Part shown: piece after piece, positions 1 to 9,000 of the stretch
Layout: each line of letters opens with the position of its first letter
Position numbering within the stretch: position 1 is the stretch's first letter
Assembly (NCBI RefSeq): GCF_009755605.1
Contig: NZ_WPNZ01000011.1
Location: forward strand, 1 to 64,000
Source of the DNA: Streptomyces typhae
GTDB lineage: Bacteria; Actinomycetota; Actinomycetes; Streptomycetales; Streptomycetaceae
Reading direction: 5' to 3'
DNA length: 64,000 nucleotides
The notes under the pieces: generated by a model
What the model was told of the DNA's origin: nothing
Seen by the model: only the letters and a program-made list of their open reading frames with translations
Databases searched by the model: none
Translations under genes and position numbers: made by a program

Positions 1-404
1 ATCTCCCTGACCTTGTCGTCGAACTGCTTGATGTTCCCCGGATTCACCCGGACCGCCGCACACCCCGCCTCGATCGCCGCGAACACATACTTCGGCTGGA
101 AGTGAATATCCGCGATCACTGGAATCTGCGACTTCCGCGCGATCGTCGCCAACGCGTCCGCGTCGTCCTGCGTCGGACACGCCACCCGCACGATCTGACA
201 ACCCGACGCCGTCAACTCCGCGATCTGCTGCAACGTCGCCCCGATGTCCGACGTACGCGTCGTCGTCATCGACTGCACCGACACCGGCGCGCCGCCCCCG
301 ATCGCCACCGGCCCGACCTCGATGCGCCGAGCGATCCTGCGCTCGGCGACCGGCCGGACCGGCAGCTCCGGGAGGCCCAGGGCGACGGGCGTTCCCCCAC
401 TCAC
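1..404 (-). CDS. ispG: 4-hydroxy-3-methylbut-2-enyl diphosphate synthase, N-terminal part (cut by window edge)
   Basis: Only the first 134 codons lie in the window; the gene continues past position 1. The translation from a GTG at 404 reads VSGGTPVALGLPELPVRP and then carries the conserved IspG block VSVQSMTTTRTSD and the TIM-barrel segment ADIHFQPKYVF..NPGN. IspG is a cytosolic iron-sulfur enzyme that makes HMBPP in the MEP isoprenoid pathway. The start lies a few bases after the hpnH stop (409), so it is the next gene of the hopanoid operon. Streptomyces often carry a second ispG elsewhere; this copy probably feeds IPP/DMAPP to hopanoid synthesis. The cysteine cluster ligands are outside the window, so integrity cannot be judged. 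Confidence 0.93.
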   Translation of the reverse strand, partial: MSGGTPVALGLPELPVRPVAERRIARRIEVGPVAIGGGAPVSVQSMTTTRTSDIGATLQQIAELTASGCQIVRVACPTQDDADALATIARKSQIPVIADIHFQPKYVFAAIEAGCAAVRVNPGNIKQFDDKVRE

Positions 405-408
405 GACG

Positions 409-1431
409 TCACCCGCGGTTGCCGGCGACGGTCTCGCGCATGGCCCGCAGGGACTCCTTGAGGGAGCCCATGGTGGCGAGCACGGCCGTGGGCTCGTAGC
501 CGCAGTGCGCCATGCAGTTGGCGCACCGGTCGTCCTTGCCGCGGCCGTACTTGGACCAGTCGGTCTTCTCGATCAGTTCCCGGTACGTCGGGACGTAGCC
601 GTCGCTCATCAGATAGCAGGGGCGCTGCCAGCCGAAGAGCGAGTAGTTGGGGATCGCCCACGCCGTGCACTGGAAGTCGACCTTGCCCTCCAGGAAGTCG
701 AGGAACAGCGGCGAGTGGTTCAGCCGCCAGCGCCGCCGGTTGCCGCCGGCGAAGGTCTTCTTGAACAGTTCGCGAGTCTGCTCCACGCCCAGGAAGTGCT
801 CCTGGTCGGGCGCCTTCTCGTAGGCGTAGGCGGGCGACAGCATCATCTCGTCGACCTGGAGTTCGTCATTGAGGAAGTTCAGGACCTCGATGATCGTCTG
901 CGGGGTGTCGGTGTTGAAGAACGTCGAATTGGTGGTGACCCGGAAGCCGCGCCGCTTGGCCTCCTTGATGGCCTCGACCGCCTCGTCGAACACTCCCTCC
1001 TTCGCCACCGACTCGTCGTGCCGCTCCCGCATCCCGTCGATGTGGACGGCGAACGCAAAATAGGGAGAGGGCCGGAACTTGTCCATCTTCTTGCGCAGCA
1101 ACATGGCATTGGTGCAAAGGAAAACGTACTTCTTCTTCGCCACCAACTGCCGCACGATCTCATCGATCTGAGGGTGCATCAGCGGCTCGCCACCGGCGAT
1201 GGACACCATCGGCGCGCCCGATTCGAGAACGGCGCCCACGGCCTGCGCCACCGGCATGCGCTGCTTGAGCACACCGGCCGGGTGCTGGATCTTGCCACAG
1301 CCCTCGCACTTCAAATTGCAAGCGAAAAGCGGTTCCAACTCGACGATCAGCGGGAACTTGTCCCGCTTGCGGAGCTTCTGTTCCATCAGGTACGTCGCGA
1401 CCTTGATGGACTGACGCAGCGGCATGGCCAT
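409..1431 (-). CDS. hpnH: Adenosylhopane-forming radical SAM protein HpnH
   Basis: 340 residues starting MAMPLRQSIKVATYLMEQKL, the typical HpnH start; a GGAGGTGAG ribosome site sits about 7 bases before the ATG at 1431 (a second ATG at 1425 is possible). The radical-SAM cluster motif CNLKCEGC (Cys38, 42, 45) and a C-terminal cysteine group CANCMAHC are visible. In the family, HpnH joins the 5'-deoxyadenosyl radical to diploptene, giving adenosylhopane, the first step of the extended hopanoid side chain. It follows hpnG by 5 bases in one operon. Length and motifs are normal. Confidence 0.96.
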   Translation of the reverse strand: MAMPLRQSIKVATYLMEQKLRKRDKFPLIVELEPLFACNLKCEGCGKIQHPAGVLKQRMPVAQAVGAVLESGAPMVSIAGGEPLMHPQIDEIVRQLVAKKKYVFLCTNAMLLRKKMDKFRPSPYFAFAVHIDGMRERHDESVAKEGVFDEAVEAIKEAKRRGFRVTTNSTFFNTDTPQTIIEVLNFLNDELQVDEMMLSPAYAYEKAPDQEHFLGVEQTRELFKKTFAGGNRRRWRLNHSPLFLDFLEGKVDFQCTAWAIPNYSLFGWQRPCYLMSDGYVPTYRELIEKTDWSKYGRGKDDRCANCMAHCGYEPTAVLATMGSLKESLRAMRETVAGNRG

Positions 1432-1436
1432 CTGGC

Positions 1437-2090
1437 TCACCTCCGGGGGAGCAGCGAAGAACGGTGCCATTCGAAGAAAGCGGGAAGCACGGCACGGAGT
1501 ACGCGGAAGGCCGATATTCCACCGCGCACCGTGCCGATCCGTACGAGTTCGTGCTGTGGGGCGTCCACGACCACCCGGACGGCCGCAACCGGCCGGGCAC
1601 CGGCCGCCATGGCGCTGCGCAGCGTGACGGCGGACTCCATGTCCACCGCGATCGCGCCGGTGGCGAACAGCGCGGCGCGCTCGTGGCCGCGGACGACGTG
1701 GTCGGAACCGGTGAGCGGCCCGGTGTGCACCGTGCGGTGGGGCAGCGCGCGCCCCAGCTCCCGCACCAGGGTCGGCGTGCCCACGCAGGGGGTGCGACCG
1801 CCTTCGTACCGGGTCTCCTCGGCGACGACCAGGTCGCCGGGGTGCATGCCGGGCGCGAGACCGGCGCAGAAGCCGGTGGCCACGACGGCGGCGTCGTGCA
1901 GGGCGGGCGTGCCGAGCGCCTTGGTGACGGCGCGCTCGGCGGCCCGCGGTCCCATGCCCGTCCGCAGCACGGTCATGGGGCCGCCCGCGCCGCCCCGGTC
2001 GCCGGTGCGCAGGGCGAGGCGCTCGATGCCGAGCGCACAGGCGACGAGGAGAGGTGCGGGGCCCGGCGGCCGGGCCGGGGCCGGGGGCAT
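1437..2090 (-). CDS. hpnG: Adenosylhopane nucleosidase-type phosphorylase HpnG
   Basis: 217 residues of the nucleoside-phosphorylase (MTA/SAH nucleosidase-like) fold. Family features are the glycine-rich GMGPRAAERAV near residue 45, GFCAGLAPGMHPGDLVVAEET around 70-90 and the ribose-binding AVDMESA around 145. In known pathways HpnG removes adenine from adenosylhopane to give ribosylhopane. The ATG at 2090 overlaps the shc stop (TGATG) and has AAGGGGAG just before it, so translation is coupled. It lies between shc and hpnH, which supports the hopanoid role over a salvage role. Confidence 0.93.
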   Translation of the reverse strand: MPPAPARPPGPAPLLVACALGIERLALRTGDRGGAGGPMTVLRTGMGPRAAERAVTKALGTPALHDAAVVATGFCAGLAPGMHPGDLVVAEETRYEGGRTPCVGTPTLVRELGRALPHRTVHTGPLTGSDHVVRGHERAALFATGAIAVDMESAVTLRSAMAAGARPVAAVRVVVDAPQHELVRIGTVRGGISAFRVLRAVLPAFFEWHRSSLLPRR

Positions 2091-4084
2091 CAGCTCCCCT
2101 TGCCGGAGACACCGGCGAACGGCTCTCCGTTGACGTACCGGCCGAGCGCCGTCAGCGGGAAGACCTGCCGGTAGAGGTGGTAGTTGATGGAGAAGTCCCA
2201 GGGGAAGCCGGTGCCGGTGAAGTACGGCTCGTCCCAGGAGCCGTCGTCCCGCTGGGTCCGAGCGAGCCACCGCACGCCGCGCTCCACCGCCGTGGAGTCC
2301 CGCTCCCCCGCCGCGAGCAGGCCGATCAGCGCCCAGGCGGTCTGGGACGCCGTGGAGGCGCCGTGGCCGATCCACCGCTCCTCGCGGTAGGAGCGCAGGT
2401 CCTCGCCCCAGCCGCCGTCGTCGTTCTGCACCGACTCGAGCCAGGCGACCGCGCGCCGGATCGCCGGGTGCGAGCCGGGCATCCCGACGGCCGTGAGGGC
2501 GGGCAGCACCGACCCGGTGCCGTAGACGTAGTTGACGCCCCAGCGTCCGAACCAGCCTCCGAACGCCTCCTGTTCGGCGAGCAGCCACTCGACGCCGCGC
2601 CGGGTGCGCGGGTCGTCGGCCAGGCCCTCGTACGCCGCCATCTCCACCACGTGCGCGGTGACGTCGGCGGAGGGCGGGTCGATGACCTCGCCGAAGTCGC
2701 AGAACGGCAGGCGGTTGGGGAAGGGGCTGGTGTTGTCGACGTCGAAGGCGGCCCAGGCGCCGTTCTTCGACTGCATGCCGAGGTTCCAGCGCACTCCGCG
2801 CGCGATGGCGTGCTCCATGCGCGCCCGGTCCGGGTGCTCGACCCGGCGCAGCGCGAGGACGACCTCGGCGGTGTCGTCGATGTCGGGGTAGTTGTCGTTG
2901 TGGAATTCGAAGGCCCAGCCCCCGGGCGTCAGGCCCGGCCTGCGCACCGACCAGTCGCCGGGCCGCACGATCTGCTCGCCCAGCATCCAGTCCGCGGCCT
3001 TCACGAGCTGCGGATGGTCGGCGGGCACCCCGGCGTCGGCGAGCGCGATCGTCGCGAGGCAGGTGTCCCACACCGGCGACTGGCAGGCCTCGATCATGCG
3101 GGCGCCGTCCTCGCGCCACACCGCGAACCGGTCGAGGGATTCGAGGCCCGCCTTGAGCACCGGGTGGTCGAGGTCGTAGCCGAGCAGGTGCAGGGCGATG
3201 ACGGAGTACACGGCGGGCGGCTGGATGCCGCCCCAGCAGCCGTCGTTCTCCTGCCGCTCGATGATCCAGCGGGCCGCGGAGTTCATGGCGGCCCGGCGCA
3301 CACCGCGCGGCGCGATCTTGTGATAGAGGTGCAGCGCCTTGTCGAGGCGCTGGAAGACCCCGTCCCAACTCGCCACCGGCGCCAGCGGTTTGGTCGGGTT
3401 GGGGAACCGCGGATCGGCGTGCAGCTCGTCCAGCGGGAAGGGCGCGGGACGCACCGGGCGCTTGGCCGAGACAATGGTGAGCGGCACTATCGTCTGCCGT
3501 GCCCAGCACCCGAAGTCATAGATGTTGAGCGGGAACCACTTGGGGAAATAGAGCAGCTCGGGCGGCAGTTCGGGCAGGTCGTCCCACTTCCACCAGCCGA
3601 AGAGGGCCAGCCAGATGCGGGTGAAGACGCGGGCGGACGCGACGCCGCCCTGCTCTCTGATCCAGGCGGACGCCCTCGCCATGTGCGGCTCGTCGGGTGC
3701 GTCTCCCGCGAGGCGCAGCGCGACATACGCCTCGATGGTGACGGAGAGCTCGCCGGGTCCGCCGTGGAAGCTGGCCCAGGTGCCGTCGGCGCGCTGTTCG
3801 CCGCGGATGAAGAGCCCGGCGGCGCGGTTCGTCGTCTCGTCCTGGACGCCCAGGAACTGACGGAGCAACAGGTCCTCGGCGTCCATGGTCACATTGGTGG
3901 CCAGATCGCCTTTCCACCATCCCTGGGCGTCCTGGCGGGACAACAGGAATTCGGTGGACCGTCGTATGGCGCGGGCCGCGGCGTCCGGCGCCCCGATCGC
4001 CGCGGGGGTGGTGTCGGTCGTTCCGGTGGCCGAGGCCGCCCGGGGCGTCACCGCTCCGGTGCTTCCGTCGGTCGTCGCTGTCAT
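2090..4084 (-). CDS. shc: Squalene-hopene cyclase
   Basis: 664 residues, a full-length class II triterpene cyclase. The catalytic DXDD motif is DIDD (about residues 401-404). Several QW repeats that brace the alpha/alpha barrels are visible: QDAQGWW near 51, QRADGTW near 97, QENDGCWGG near 278, and C-terminal QSKNGAWAAFD, QNDDGGWGED and QRDDGSWDEPYFTGTGFP. It protonates squalene and folds it into hopene/hopanol at the inner face of the membrane. Start ATG at 4084; the stop overlaps the hpnG start by one base. The 105 bp upstream gap before the prenyl synthase stop holds no obvious promoter, so it is probably cotranscribed. Confidence 0.98.
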   Translation of the reverse strand: MTATTDGSTGAVTPRAASATGTTDTTPAAIGAPDAAARAIRRSTEFLLSRQDAQGWWKGDLATNVTMDAEDLLLRQFLGVQDETTNRAAGLFIRGEQRADGTWASFHGGPGELSVTIEAYVALRLAGDAPDEPHMARASAWIREQGGVASARVFTRIWLALFGWWKWDDLPELPPELLYFPKWFPLNIYDFGCWARQTIVPLTIVSAKRPVRPAPFPLDELHADPRFPNPTKPLAPVASWDGVFQRLDKALHLYHKIAPRGVRRAAMNSAARWIIERQENDGCWGGIQPPAVYSVIALHLLGYDLDHPVLKAGLESLDRFAVWREDGARMIEACQSPVWDTCLATIALADAGVPADHPQLVKAADWMLGEQIVRPGDWSVRRPGLTPGGWAFEFHNDNYPDIDDTAEVVLALRRVEHPDRARMEHAIARGVRWNLGMQSKNGAWAAFDVDNTSPFPNRLPFCDFGEVIDPPSADVTAHVVEMAAYEGLADDPRTRRGVEWLLAEQEAFGGWFGRWGVNYVYGTGSVLPALTAVGMPGSHPAIRRAVAWLESVQNDDGGWGEDLRSYREERWIGHGASTASQTAWALIGLLAAGERDSTAVERGVRWLARTQRDDGSWDEPYFTGTGFPWDFSINYHLYRQVFPLTALGRYVNGEPFAGVSGKGS

Positions 4085-4189
4085 GGCTTCCCCTTCTCCG
4101 CAGTGCTTCTTGTCTGCCGGGTCCGCCGTCGGCCGGGGCCCTGGAGGGACACCGGCCGGCGACTGCGAGTCAGTTGGGGCCGATAGGGA

Positions 4190-5314
4190 TCATCTCTTCC
4201 GTACGACGACGAAGTCGGCGAGCGCGCTGAGCTGCGCCCGCACCTGGTCCGGCATCTGGACCTCGTCCAGCGCCTCGATGGCGACGGCGTGCTGCCGCCG
4301 CGCCTCCTCGGCGGTCCACTCGCGGCCGCCCGCCTCCTCGATGAGGGCGGCCCGCGCGGCGAACTCCGCCTCGGAGAAGCTGTCGAAGTCGTTGCTCTTG
4401 GCGTCGGCGGCGAGCAGCTCGCCGAGCCGTTCGGAGGCCGGGCCGCCCGCGGCGAGGGCGGCGACCACCGGCAGGGACTTCTTGCGCTGGCGCAGATCGC
4501 TCCACGTCTGCTTGCCGGTGGCCTCCGGGTCGCCCCAGATGCCGAGCAGGTCGTCGACGGCCTGGAAGGCGAGTCCGAGGTGGTAGCCGTACCGCTCCAG
4601 GGTGTCGGCGGTGGCGTCGTCGGCGCCGCCGAGCACCGCGCCGATGGAGACCGCGCAGGCGAGCAGGGCGCCGGTCTTGTTGCCCTCCATCTCCAGGCAC
4701 TCCTCGACGGTGACCCGCTCGCGGTGCTCGTAGGAGATGTCCTGCGCCTGGCCGTCGATGAGGGCGCGGGTCGCGGTGGTCAGACGGCGCGTCGCCCGGC
4801 CCGCCTCGACGGTGCCGAGTTCCAGGAGGATCTCGTTGGCGAGGGCGAACAGGGCGTCACCGACGAGGATCGCCTGGGCGGGCCCGTGCACCTTCCAGAC
4901 GGTGTCGCGGTGGCGGCGCTGCTCGTCGCCGTCCATCAGGTCGTCGTGCAGGAGCGAGAAGTTGTGCACCAGCTCGACGGCGACCGCGCCGGGCACGCCG
5001 GTCTCCGGGGTCGCGCCCGCGGCCTCCGCGGACAGCAGGGCGAGCGCCGGGCGCACGGCCTTGCCCCCGTCACCGACGGCCGGGTTGCCGTCGGCGTCGA
5101 TCCAGCCGAAGTGGTAGGCGGCGACGGTGTCCATGGGCGGCGCGAGACGGTCCACCGCGGACCGCAGCACCGGGGTGGCCAGTGTCCGGCCGCGCTCAAG
5201 GAGCGCAGTCACGTCCACGGCGGCCGGTTCGGCCGAGGGCACAGTCGGCACGGTCTCTCCTCTGATTCCGGTGCGGGGTTCGTGGGGCGAGGGCCCCAGC
5301 AGGTCGAGCGTCAC
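4190..5314 (-). CDS. Trans-isoprenyl diphosphate synthase (farnesyl diphosphate synthase type) of the hopanoid operon
   Basis: 374 residues of the all-alpha polyprenyl synthetase family. The first aspartate-rich motif is DDLMD (residues 124-128) and the second is DDLLGIWGD (254-262). A Phe sits five residues before the first motif, as in short-chain (C15) synthases, but there is no two-residue insertion in the motif, so C15 versus C20 product is inference. It should supply farnesyl diphosphate to HpnC/HpnD. The GTG at 5314 overlaps the hpnE stop (GTGA) behind GAGGAG, so about 20 extra N-terminal residues before the usual domain are probably real; a downstream GTG is the alternative. Confidence 0.9.
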   Translation of the reverse strand: MTLDLLGPSPHEPRTGIRGETVPTVPSAEPAAVDVTALLERGRTLATPVLRSAVDRLAPPMDTVAAYHFGWIDADGNPAVGDGGKAVRPALALLSAEAAGATPETGVPGAVAVELVHNFSLLHDDLMDGDEQRRHRDTVWKVHGPAQAILVGDALFALANEILLELGTVEAGRATRRLTTATRALIDGQAQDISYEHRERVTVEECLEMEGNKTGALLACAVSIGAVLGGADDATADTLERYGYHLGLAFQAVDDLLGIWGDPEATGKQTWSDLRQRKKSLPVVAALAAGGPASERLGELLAADAKSNDFDSFSEAEFAARAALIEEAGGREWTAEEARRQHAVAIEALDEVQMPDQVRAQLSALADFVVVRKR

Positions 5315-6717
5315 GCCGCCTCCTCGAAGAGATGGTCATGAGGGCGGTCGAGGGCGGTCAGAATGGCCCGCGCCGCGGTGATTCCGCTGCGTACAGCGCC
5401 TTCCATCGTCGCGGGCCAGCCGGTGGCGGTCCACGCGCCCGCCAGGTGGAGGCCGGGCGCGTGGGTGTGCGCACCCGGGCGCAGGCGCCCGACGCCCGGC
5501 GTCGGCGCGAAGGTGGCCGTACGCTCCCGGGTCACGAAGAAATCAAGCACCTGTGCGCCGTGCGCGGCGGGCAGCAGGCGCTCGAGCTCCGGCAGATAGC
5601 GCTCTCTGAGCGCCGCCACGGGCGCGTCGATCTCCGCCTGGGCCGCGGACTGCGACAGCGCGAGGTACTGGCCGGTGCGCAGCCCCGAGGCCTCGGTCCG
5701 GTCGAAGACCCACTGCACGGGCGTGCCGAGCGCGGCGAAGAAGGGCTGCTTGAGTACCTTCCTGTCGTACACGACGTGGACGTTGAGGATCGGCGCCGTG
5801 TCGATGGCGAGCAGCCGGTCGGGGTCGTCGATGGCACCGTCGGGGAGCAGGTCGTGCGCCTCCGCCTGCGGCACCGCGAGCACCACGCAGTCCGCCTCGA
5901 CGCTCTCGCCGGGAACCTCCACGCGCCATCTTCCGTTCTCCTGACGGGAGAGGGAGGTGACACGTGTTCGCAGTTCGGTACGCACACCCGCCGAGTCGAG
6001 CGCCTTGCGCGCGAGCCCGTCGTGCAGGTCACCGAGGGGCACCCGCGCCCAGCCGATGTCGGCGGCACCCGGCTCGGAGAGCAGTCCGGTCTTGAACACC
6101 ATCGCGGCGAGCCCGAGCGAGGCATCGCCGGCGACGGCGTTGAGGGTGGCGACCCCGACGAGGTCCCACAGCGCCTCGATGGCGCGCTCGGACTGACCGT
6201 GGGCGGCCAGCCAGCTCCCGAAGTCCTGGTTGTCGAGCGCCGGGTCGGCCGGGTCGAGTCCCTTGAGGGCGAGCGCCGCGCGCCCGACGGCGGCGCGTTC
6301 GGCGAGCGACAGATGCGGATAGGTGGCGAGGCTCGCGGCCAGGTGCAGCGGCACGGGCAGCGCGGTGCGGCGCAGCCGTCCGAGGCGGTGCCGGCCGGCG
6401 TCGAGCACGGGGACGTCGAGGCGGTCCTGGAGCGGTGCCAGGTGGGCGCCCTCGACGCGGTCGAGGAACCACCGGTAGGCCGTGCAGCAGCGCAGATAGA
6501 CGTGCTGGCCGTTGTCGACGGTCAGTTCGCCGCGCTGGAAGGAGAAGGCGAGGCCGCCGAGGCGCGGGCGCCCTTCCAGCAGCGTAACCTCGACGCCCGC
6601 GTCGGCGAGGGCGAGGGCGGAGGTGACGCCCGCGAGGCCGCCGCCCACGACGACGGCGGACGCGCGTTCACCGGTGCCGTCGGCCTCCCCCGCGGAGCGG
6701 CTGTCGTGCTGCCTCAT
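5311..6717 (-). CDS. hpnE: Hydroxysqualene dehydroxylase HpnE (FAD amine-oxidase family)
   Basis: 468 residues from the ATG at 6717 (MRQHDSRSAGEADG). An N-terminal Rossmann FAD motif VVVGGGLAGVTSALALADAGVEVTLLEG.. is followed by the RLGGLAFSF signature of phytoene-desaturase-like flavoproteins; the C-terminus LHLAGAWTATGWPATMEGAVRSG is the second FAD-contact motif of the family. In three-gene squalene synthesis HpnE reduces hydroxysqualene to squalene. The start is uncertain because the frame stays open to 6792; the chosen ATG is preceded by the purine stretch GAAAGGGAAAA. The gene order C-D-E is the classic squalene module. Confidence 0.94.
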   Translation of the reverse strand: MRQHDSRSAGEADGTGERASAVVVGGGLAGVTSALALADAGVEVTLLEGRPRLGGLAFSFQRGELTVDNGQHVYLRCCTAYRWFLDRVEGAHLAPLQDRLDVPVLDAGRHRLGRLRRTALPVPLHLAASLATYPHLSLAERAAVGRAALALKGLDPADPALDNQDFGSWLAAHGQSERAIEALWDLVGVATLNAVAGDASLGLAAMVFKTGLLSEPGAADIGWARVPLGDLHDGLARKALDSAGVRTELRTRVTSLSRQENGRWRVEVPGESVEADCVVLAVPQAEAHDLLPDGAIDDPDRLLAIDTAPILNVHVVYDRKVLKQPFFAALGTPVQWVFDRTEASGLRTGQYLALSQSAAQAEIDAPVAALRERYLPELERLLPAAHGAQVLDFFVTRERTATFAPTPGVGRLRPGAHTHAPGLHLAGAWTATGWPATMEGAVRSGITAARAILTALDRPHDHLFEEAA

Positions 6718-6826
6718 GCGTTTTCCCTTTCGGCGGTTGCAGTCTGGGACGCCGAGGCCATGCGGAGGGTTGCCCGCCACTTGGCGCGACACGCCGTCCC
6801 CGCTGGGGCTTCACCGGGAATGCGCA

Positions 6827-7777
6827 TCACGTACGCCTCCTGACGGTCCCCCGGGAGACGCTGCGCGCGTCGAGCCCGGACAGACCGCGCACGGCGACGT
6901 ACGCCTTCTCGCGTCCCGGCAGCGAAACACGGCCGCGGAGGACCGCTTCCGGTTCCCGTTCGATGCGGTCGAGCAGCCTGCGGTAGATGCCCGCCATCGC
7001 CGCCACACAGGCACCGCTGCGCCGGTCGAGCATCGGGAGGAGGCGGTACCCCTCGGCGAACAGGGCCCGCGCGCGGCGGACTTCGAAGTGCACGAGACCC
7101 GCGAAGTCCGACCCGGCCGGCGGTTCGGCCCTGGCGAACCCCTCGGCGCAGCCGAACTTGGCGAGATCGTCGGCGGGGAGGTAGGTGCGCCCCTCCAGGG
7201 CGTCCTCGCGCACGTCGCGGAGGATGTTGGTGAGTTGCAGCGCGAGCCCGAGCGTGTCCGCGTACTCGGGGGCGCGCTCCGCGTTCAGCGCGCCGGGTTC
7301 GGTGCCGAAGACGCCGAGGGAGAGCCGCCCGATGGCGCCCGCCACACAGCGGCAGTAGGCCTTCAGGTCCTCCCAGGTCTCGTACGTCTCGCCGCGCACG
7401 TCCATCAGGACGCCGTCGATCAGCTCGTCGAGGCCGCCGAGCGGGATGGGGAAGTGCCCGGCCGCATGGCTGAGCGCCACCGCGACGGGGTCGGTGTCGT
7501 CCTCCGCCACGCCGCCGTCGCGCACCCGGGTCAGCAGGGCCCGGGTGTCGTCGAGCCGGGCCTGCTTCACCTCCGGCGCGAGGCTTCCGTCGCCGATGTC
7601 GTCCACGCGCCGGGAGAACGCGTAGAGCGCGGACATCGCCCGCCGCTTGGGCGTCGGCAGCAGCCTGATGCCGTACGCGAAATTGCGCGCCTGCTGCCCC
7701 GTGACGGTCTCGCAATAGCTGTATGCGGCGAGTACCGGCGCGGACACGCGAGGTTCTGACTCCACGGTCCGGCTCAC
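6827..7777 (-). CDS. hpnD: Presqualene diphosphate synthase HpnD
   Basis: 316 residues of the squalene/phytoene synthase family. Both diphosphate-binding aspartate motifs are intact: RRVDDIGDG near residue 57 and LRDVREDALEGRTYLP near 185. HpnD condenses two farnesyl diphosphates into presqualene diphosphate. The GTG start at 7777 overlaps the hpnC stop by 4 bases. HpnC and HpnD are paralogues; this one is assigned HpnD by gene order and by its closer match to phytoene-synthase-like features (TYETWEDLKAYC, LQLTNILRD). Confidence 0.94.
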   Translation of the reverse strand: MSRTVESEPRVSAPVLAAYSYCETVTGQQARNFAYGIRLLPTPKRRAMSALYAFSRRVDDIGDGSLAPEVKQARLDDTRALLTRVRDGGVAEDDTDPVAVALSHAAGHFPIPLGGLDELIDGVLMDVRGETYETWEDLKAYCRCVAGAIGRLSLGVFGTEPGALNAERAPEYADTLGLALQLTNILRDVREDALEGRTYLPADDLAKFGCAEGFARAEPPAGSDFAGLVHFEVRRARALFAEGYRLLPMLDRRSGACVAAMAGIYRRLLDRIEREPEAVLRGRVSLPGREKAYVAVRGLSGLDARSVSRGTVRRRT

Positions 7778-8676
7778 CCCTTTCCTCGCAGAACCGCTCC
7801 CACCTCGCGCAGCAAACGCGGCTTCGTGGGCTTCGGCGGCCTTGTCAGTACGTCGTATCCGGAGGCGACGATCGCCGCGACGGTCGCCCTTCCCCCTGCC
7901 ACGAACCCGGCAAGCAGCAGCTTCAGCCTGCCGTGGACGCTACCCACCAGGGGGGTGCCTTCATTCAGGAGGCGGTGGGCGCGTTCCGCTTCATATGCAA
8001 CCAGTGCGCGCACCGATGCGCCTGCTGTGGGAGCGGCCAGATCCCGTTCCTGGACATGGAAGCGCTGCATGTCCTCGGCGGGGAGGTAGACGCGGTCGCG
8101 CGCGAGGTCCTCGCGCACGTCCTGGAGGTGCTCCACGATCTGCAGCGCGGTGCACACGGCGTCGGACAGGCGCACGCGCTCGGGGGTCGCGGTGCCGGTG
8201 ACGGCGAGGACAAGGCGGCCCACGGGATTCGCGGACAGCTCGCAGTAGGCCACCAGGTCGTCGTAGGTCTCGTACCGCTTGACGAGCTGGTCCTGGCGGT
8301 TGGCCGCGATCAGGCCGAGGAAGGGCTCCGGGGTCAGACCGCGTCGGCGCACGGTGGGCACCAAGGCCTGGAGGAGCGGGTGGCCGGGCTCCTGACCTGC
8401 GGTGAAGACCTTCTCCAGGTCGCGCTCGAAGGCGTCGAGGAGGGTGAGCGGGTCATCCGCGGCGGCCGGGTCGGCACCGAGGTAGCGGGCGTGCGCGCCG
8501 CCCCGGTCCAGGTCGGCGTCGCCGATGTCGTCGACGAGACGGGCGTAGCCGTACACGGCCATGAGGTCCTCGCGCCAGGCGCGCGGGAGGAAGAAGGGGG
8601 CCACGGGAAAGTTCTCGTCCGCGGCTTTGTCGAGGACGGCGGACGCATCGCGGAGCCGGAGATCGTCCGTAGCCAT
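7774..8676 (-). CDS. hpnC: Hydroxysqualene synthase HpnC
   Basis: 300 residues from ATG 8676 (MATDDLRLRDASAVLDKAADENFPVAPFFLP). The ENFPVA..LP opening is typical of HpnC, and the two aspartate motifs RLVDDIGDAD and LQDVREDLARDRVYLP are present. HpnC converts presqualene diphosphate to hydroxysqualene. It is the first gene of the operon. GGGAG lies 11 bases before this ATG; an in-frame GTG at 8685 is only 2 bases from the same GGGAG and is less likely. Confidence 0.93.
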   Translation of the reverse strand: MATDDLRLRDASAVLDKAADENFPVAPFFLPRAWREDLMAVYGYARLVDDIGDADLDRGGAHARYLGADPAAADDPLTLLDAFERDLEKVFTAGQEPGHPLLQALVPTVRRRGLTPEPFLGLIAANRQDQLVKRYETYDDLVAYCELSANPVGRLVLAVTGTATPERVRLSDAVCTALQIVEHLQDVREDLARDRVYLPAEDMQRFHVQERDLAAPTAGASVRALVAYEAERAHRLLNEGTPLVGSVHGRLKLLLAGFVAGGRATVAAIVASGYDVLTRPPKPTKPRLLREVGAVLRGKG

Positions 8677-8936
8677 TGCCGTCACATCTCCCGTTCTACA
8701 CTGCTGACCCAAAACATCCTATTTCGGACACGCCGCCCTGCCCCCGCTCGGCGGACGATGGACCCCACCCCGGTGCCGCGCGAAATCTCCCCACTTGCCG
8801 CTAATCAGCACCGGTACAGCTTACGTTGTACAACGCACGCCGAGTCGTCGGGGTGTTTCGCGCATCACAACAACGCACCGATTGGCTTCCATCTTCCCCG
8901 AACTCCCGTGACGCGAGGGGTTTTTGAGGCCTCAGG
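8677..8936 (-). promoter_or_regulatory. Promoter region of the hopanoid operon
   Basis: A 260 bp gene-free stretch before hpnC. On the minus strand a TAGGAT hexamer (8721-8716) fits the Streptomyces -10 consensus and would give a leader of about 30 bases; no convincing -35 was found. A perfect 12 bp palindrome CGTTGTACAACG lies at 8824-8835, about 105 bp further upstream, and could be an operator. Nothing else was recognised. Confidence 0.45.
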
Positions 8937-8983
8937 ACGGAGCAGGGCCCCGCCCGGGTGTCCCGGGCGGGGCCCTGCTCCGT
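8937..8983. terminator. Strong hairpin terminator after the ABC exporter operon
   Basis: A perfect 22 bp stem with a 3-base TGT loop (arms 8937-8958 and 8962-8983), 17 bp downstream of the stop of the minus-strand ABC ATPase gene. There is no T-run, as is common in Streptomyces. It separates the exporter operon from the hopanoid operon, which reads in the same direction. Confidence 0.85.
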
Positions 8984-9000
8984 TCGGCCGGTACGGCCTG

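Noticed and set aside
2054..4186. Long plus-strand ORF opposite squalene-hopene cyclase
   Set aside because: Shadow frame; the minus strand carries all cyclase motifs.
5332..6843. Long plus-strand ORF opposite hpnE (about 500 codons)
   Set aside because: Composition is Gly/Arg/Val-rich with no domain, and it is the mirror of a well-supported gene. The same applies to other long antisense frames, such as those at 244-2133, 14304-16412 and 26134-28224.
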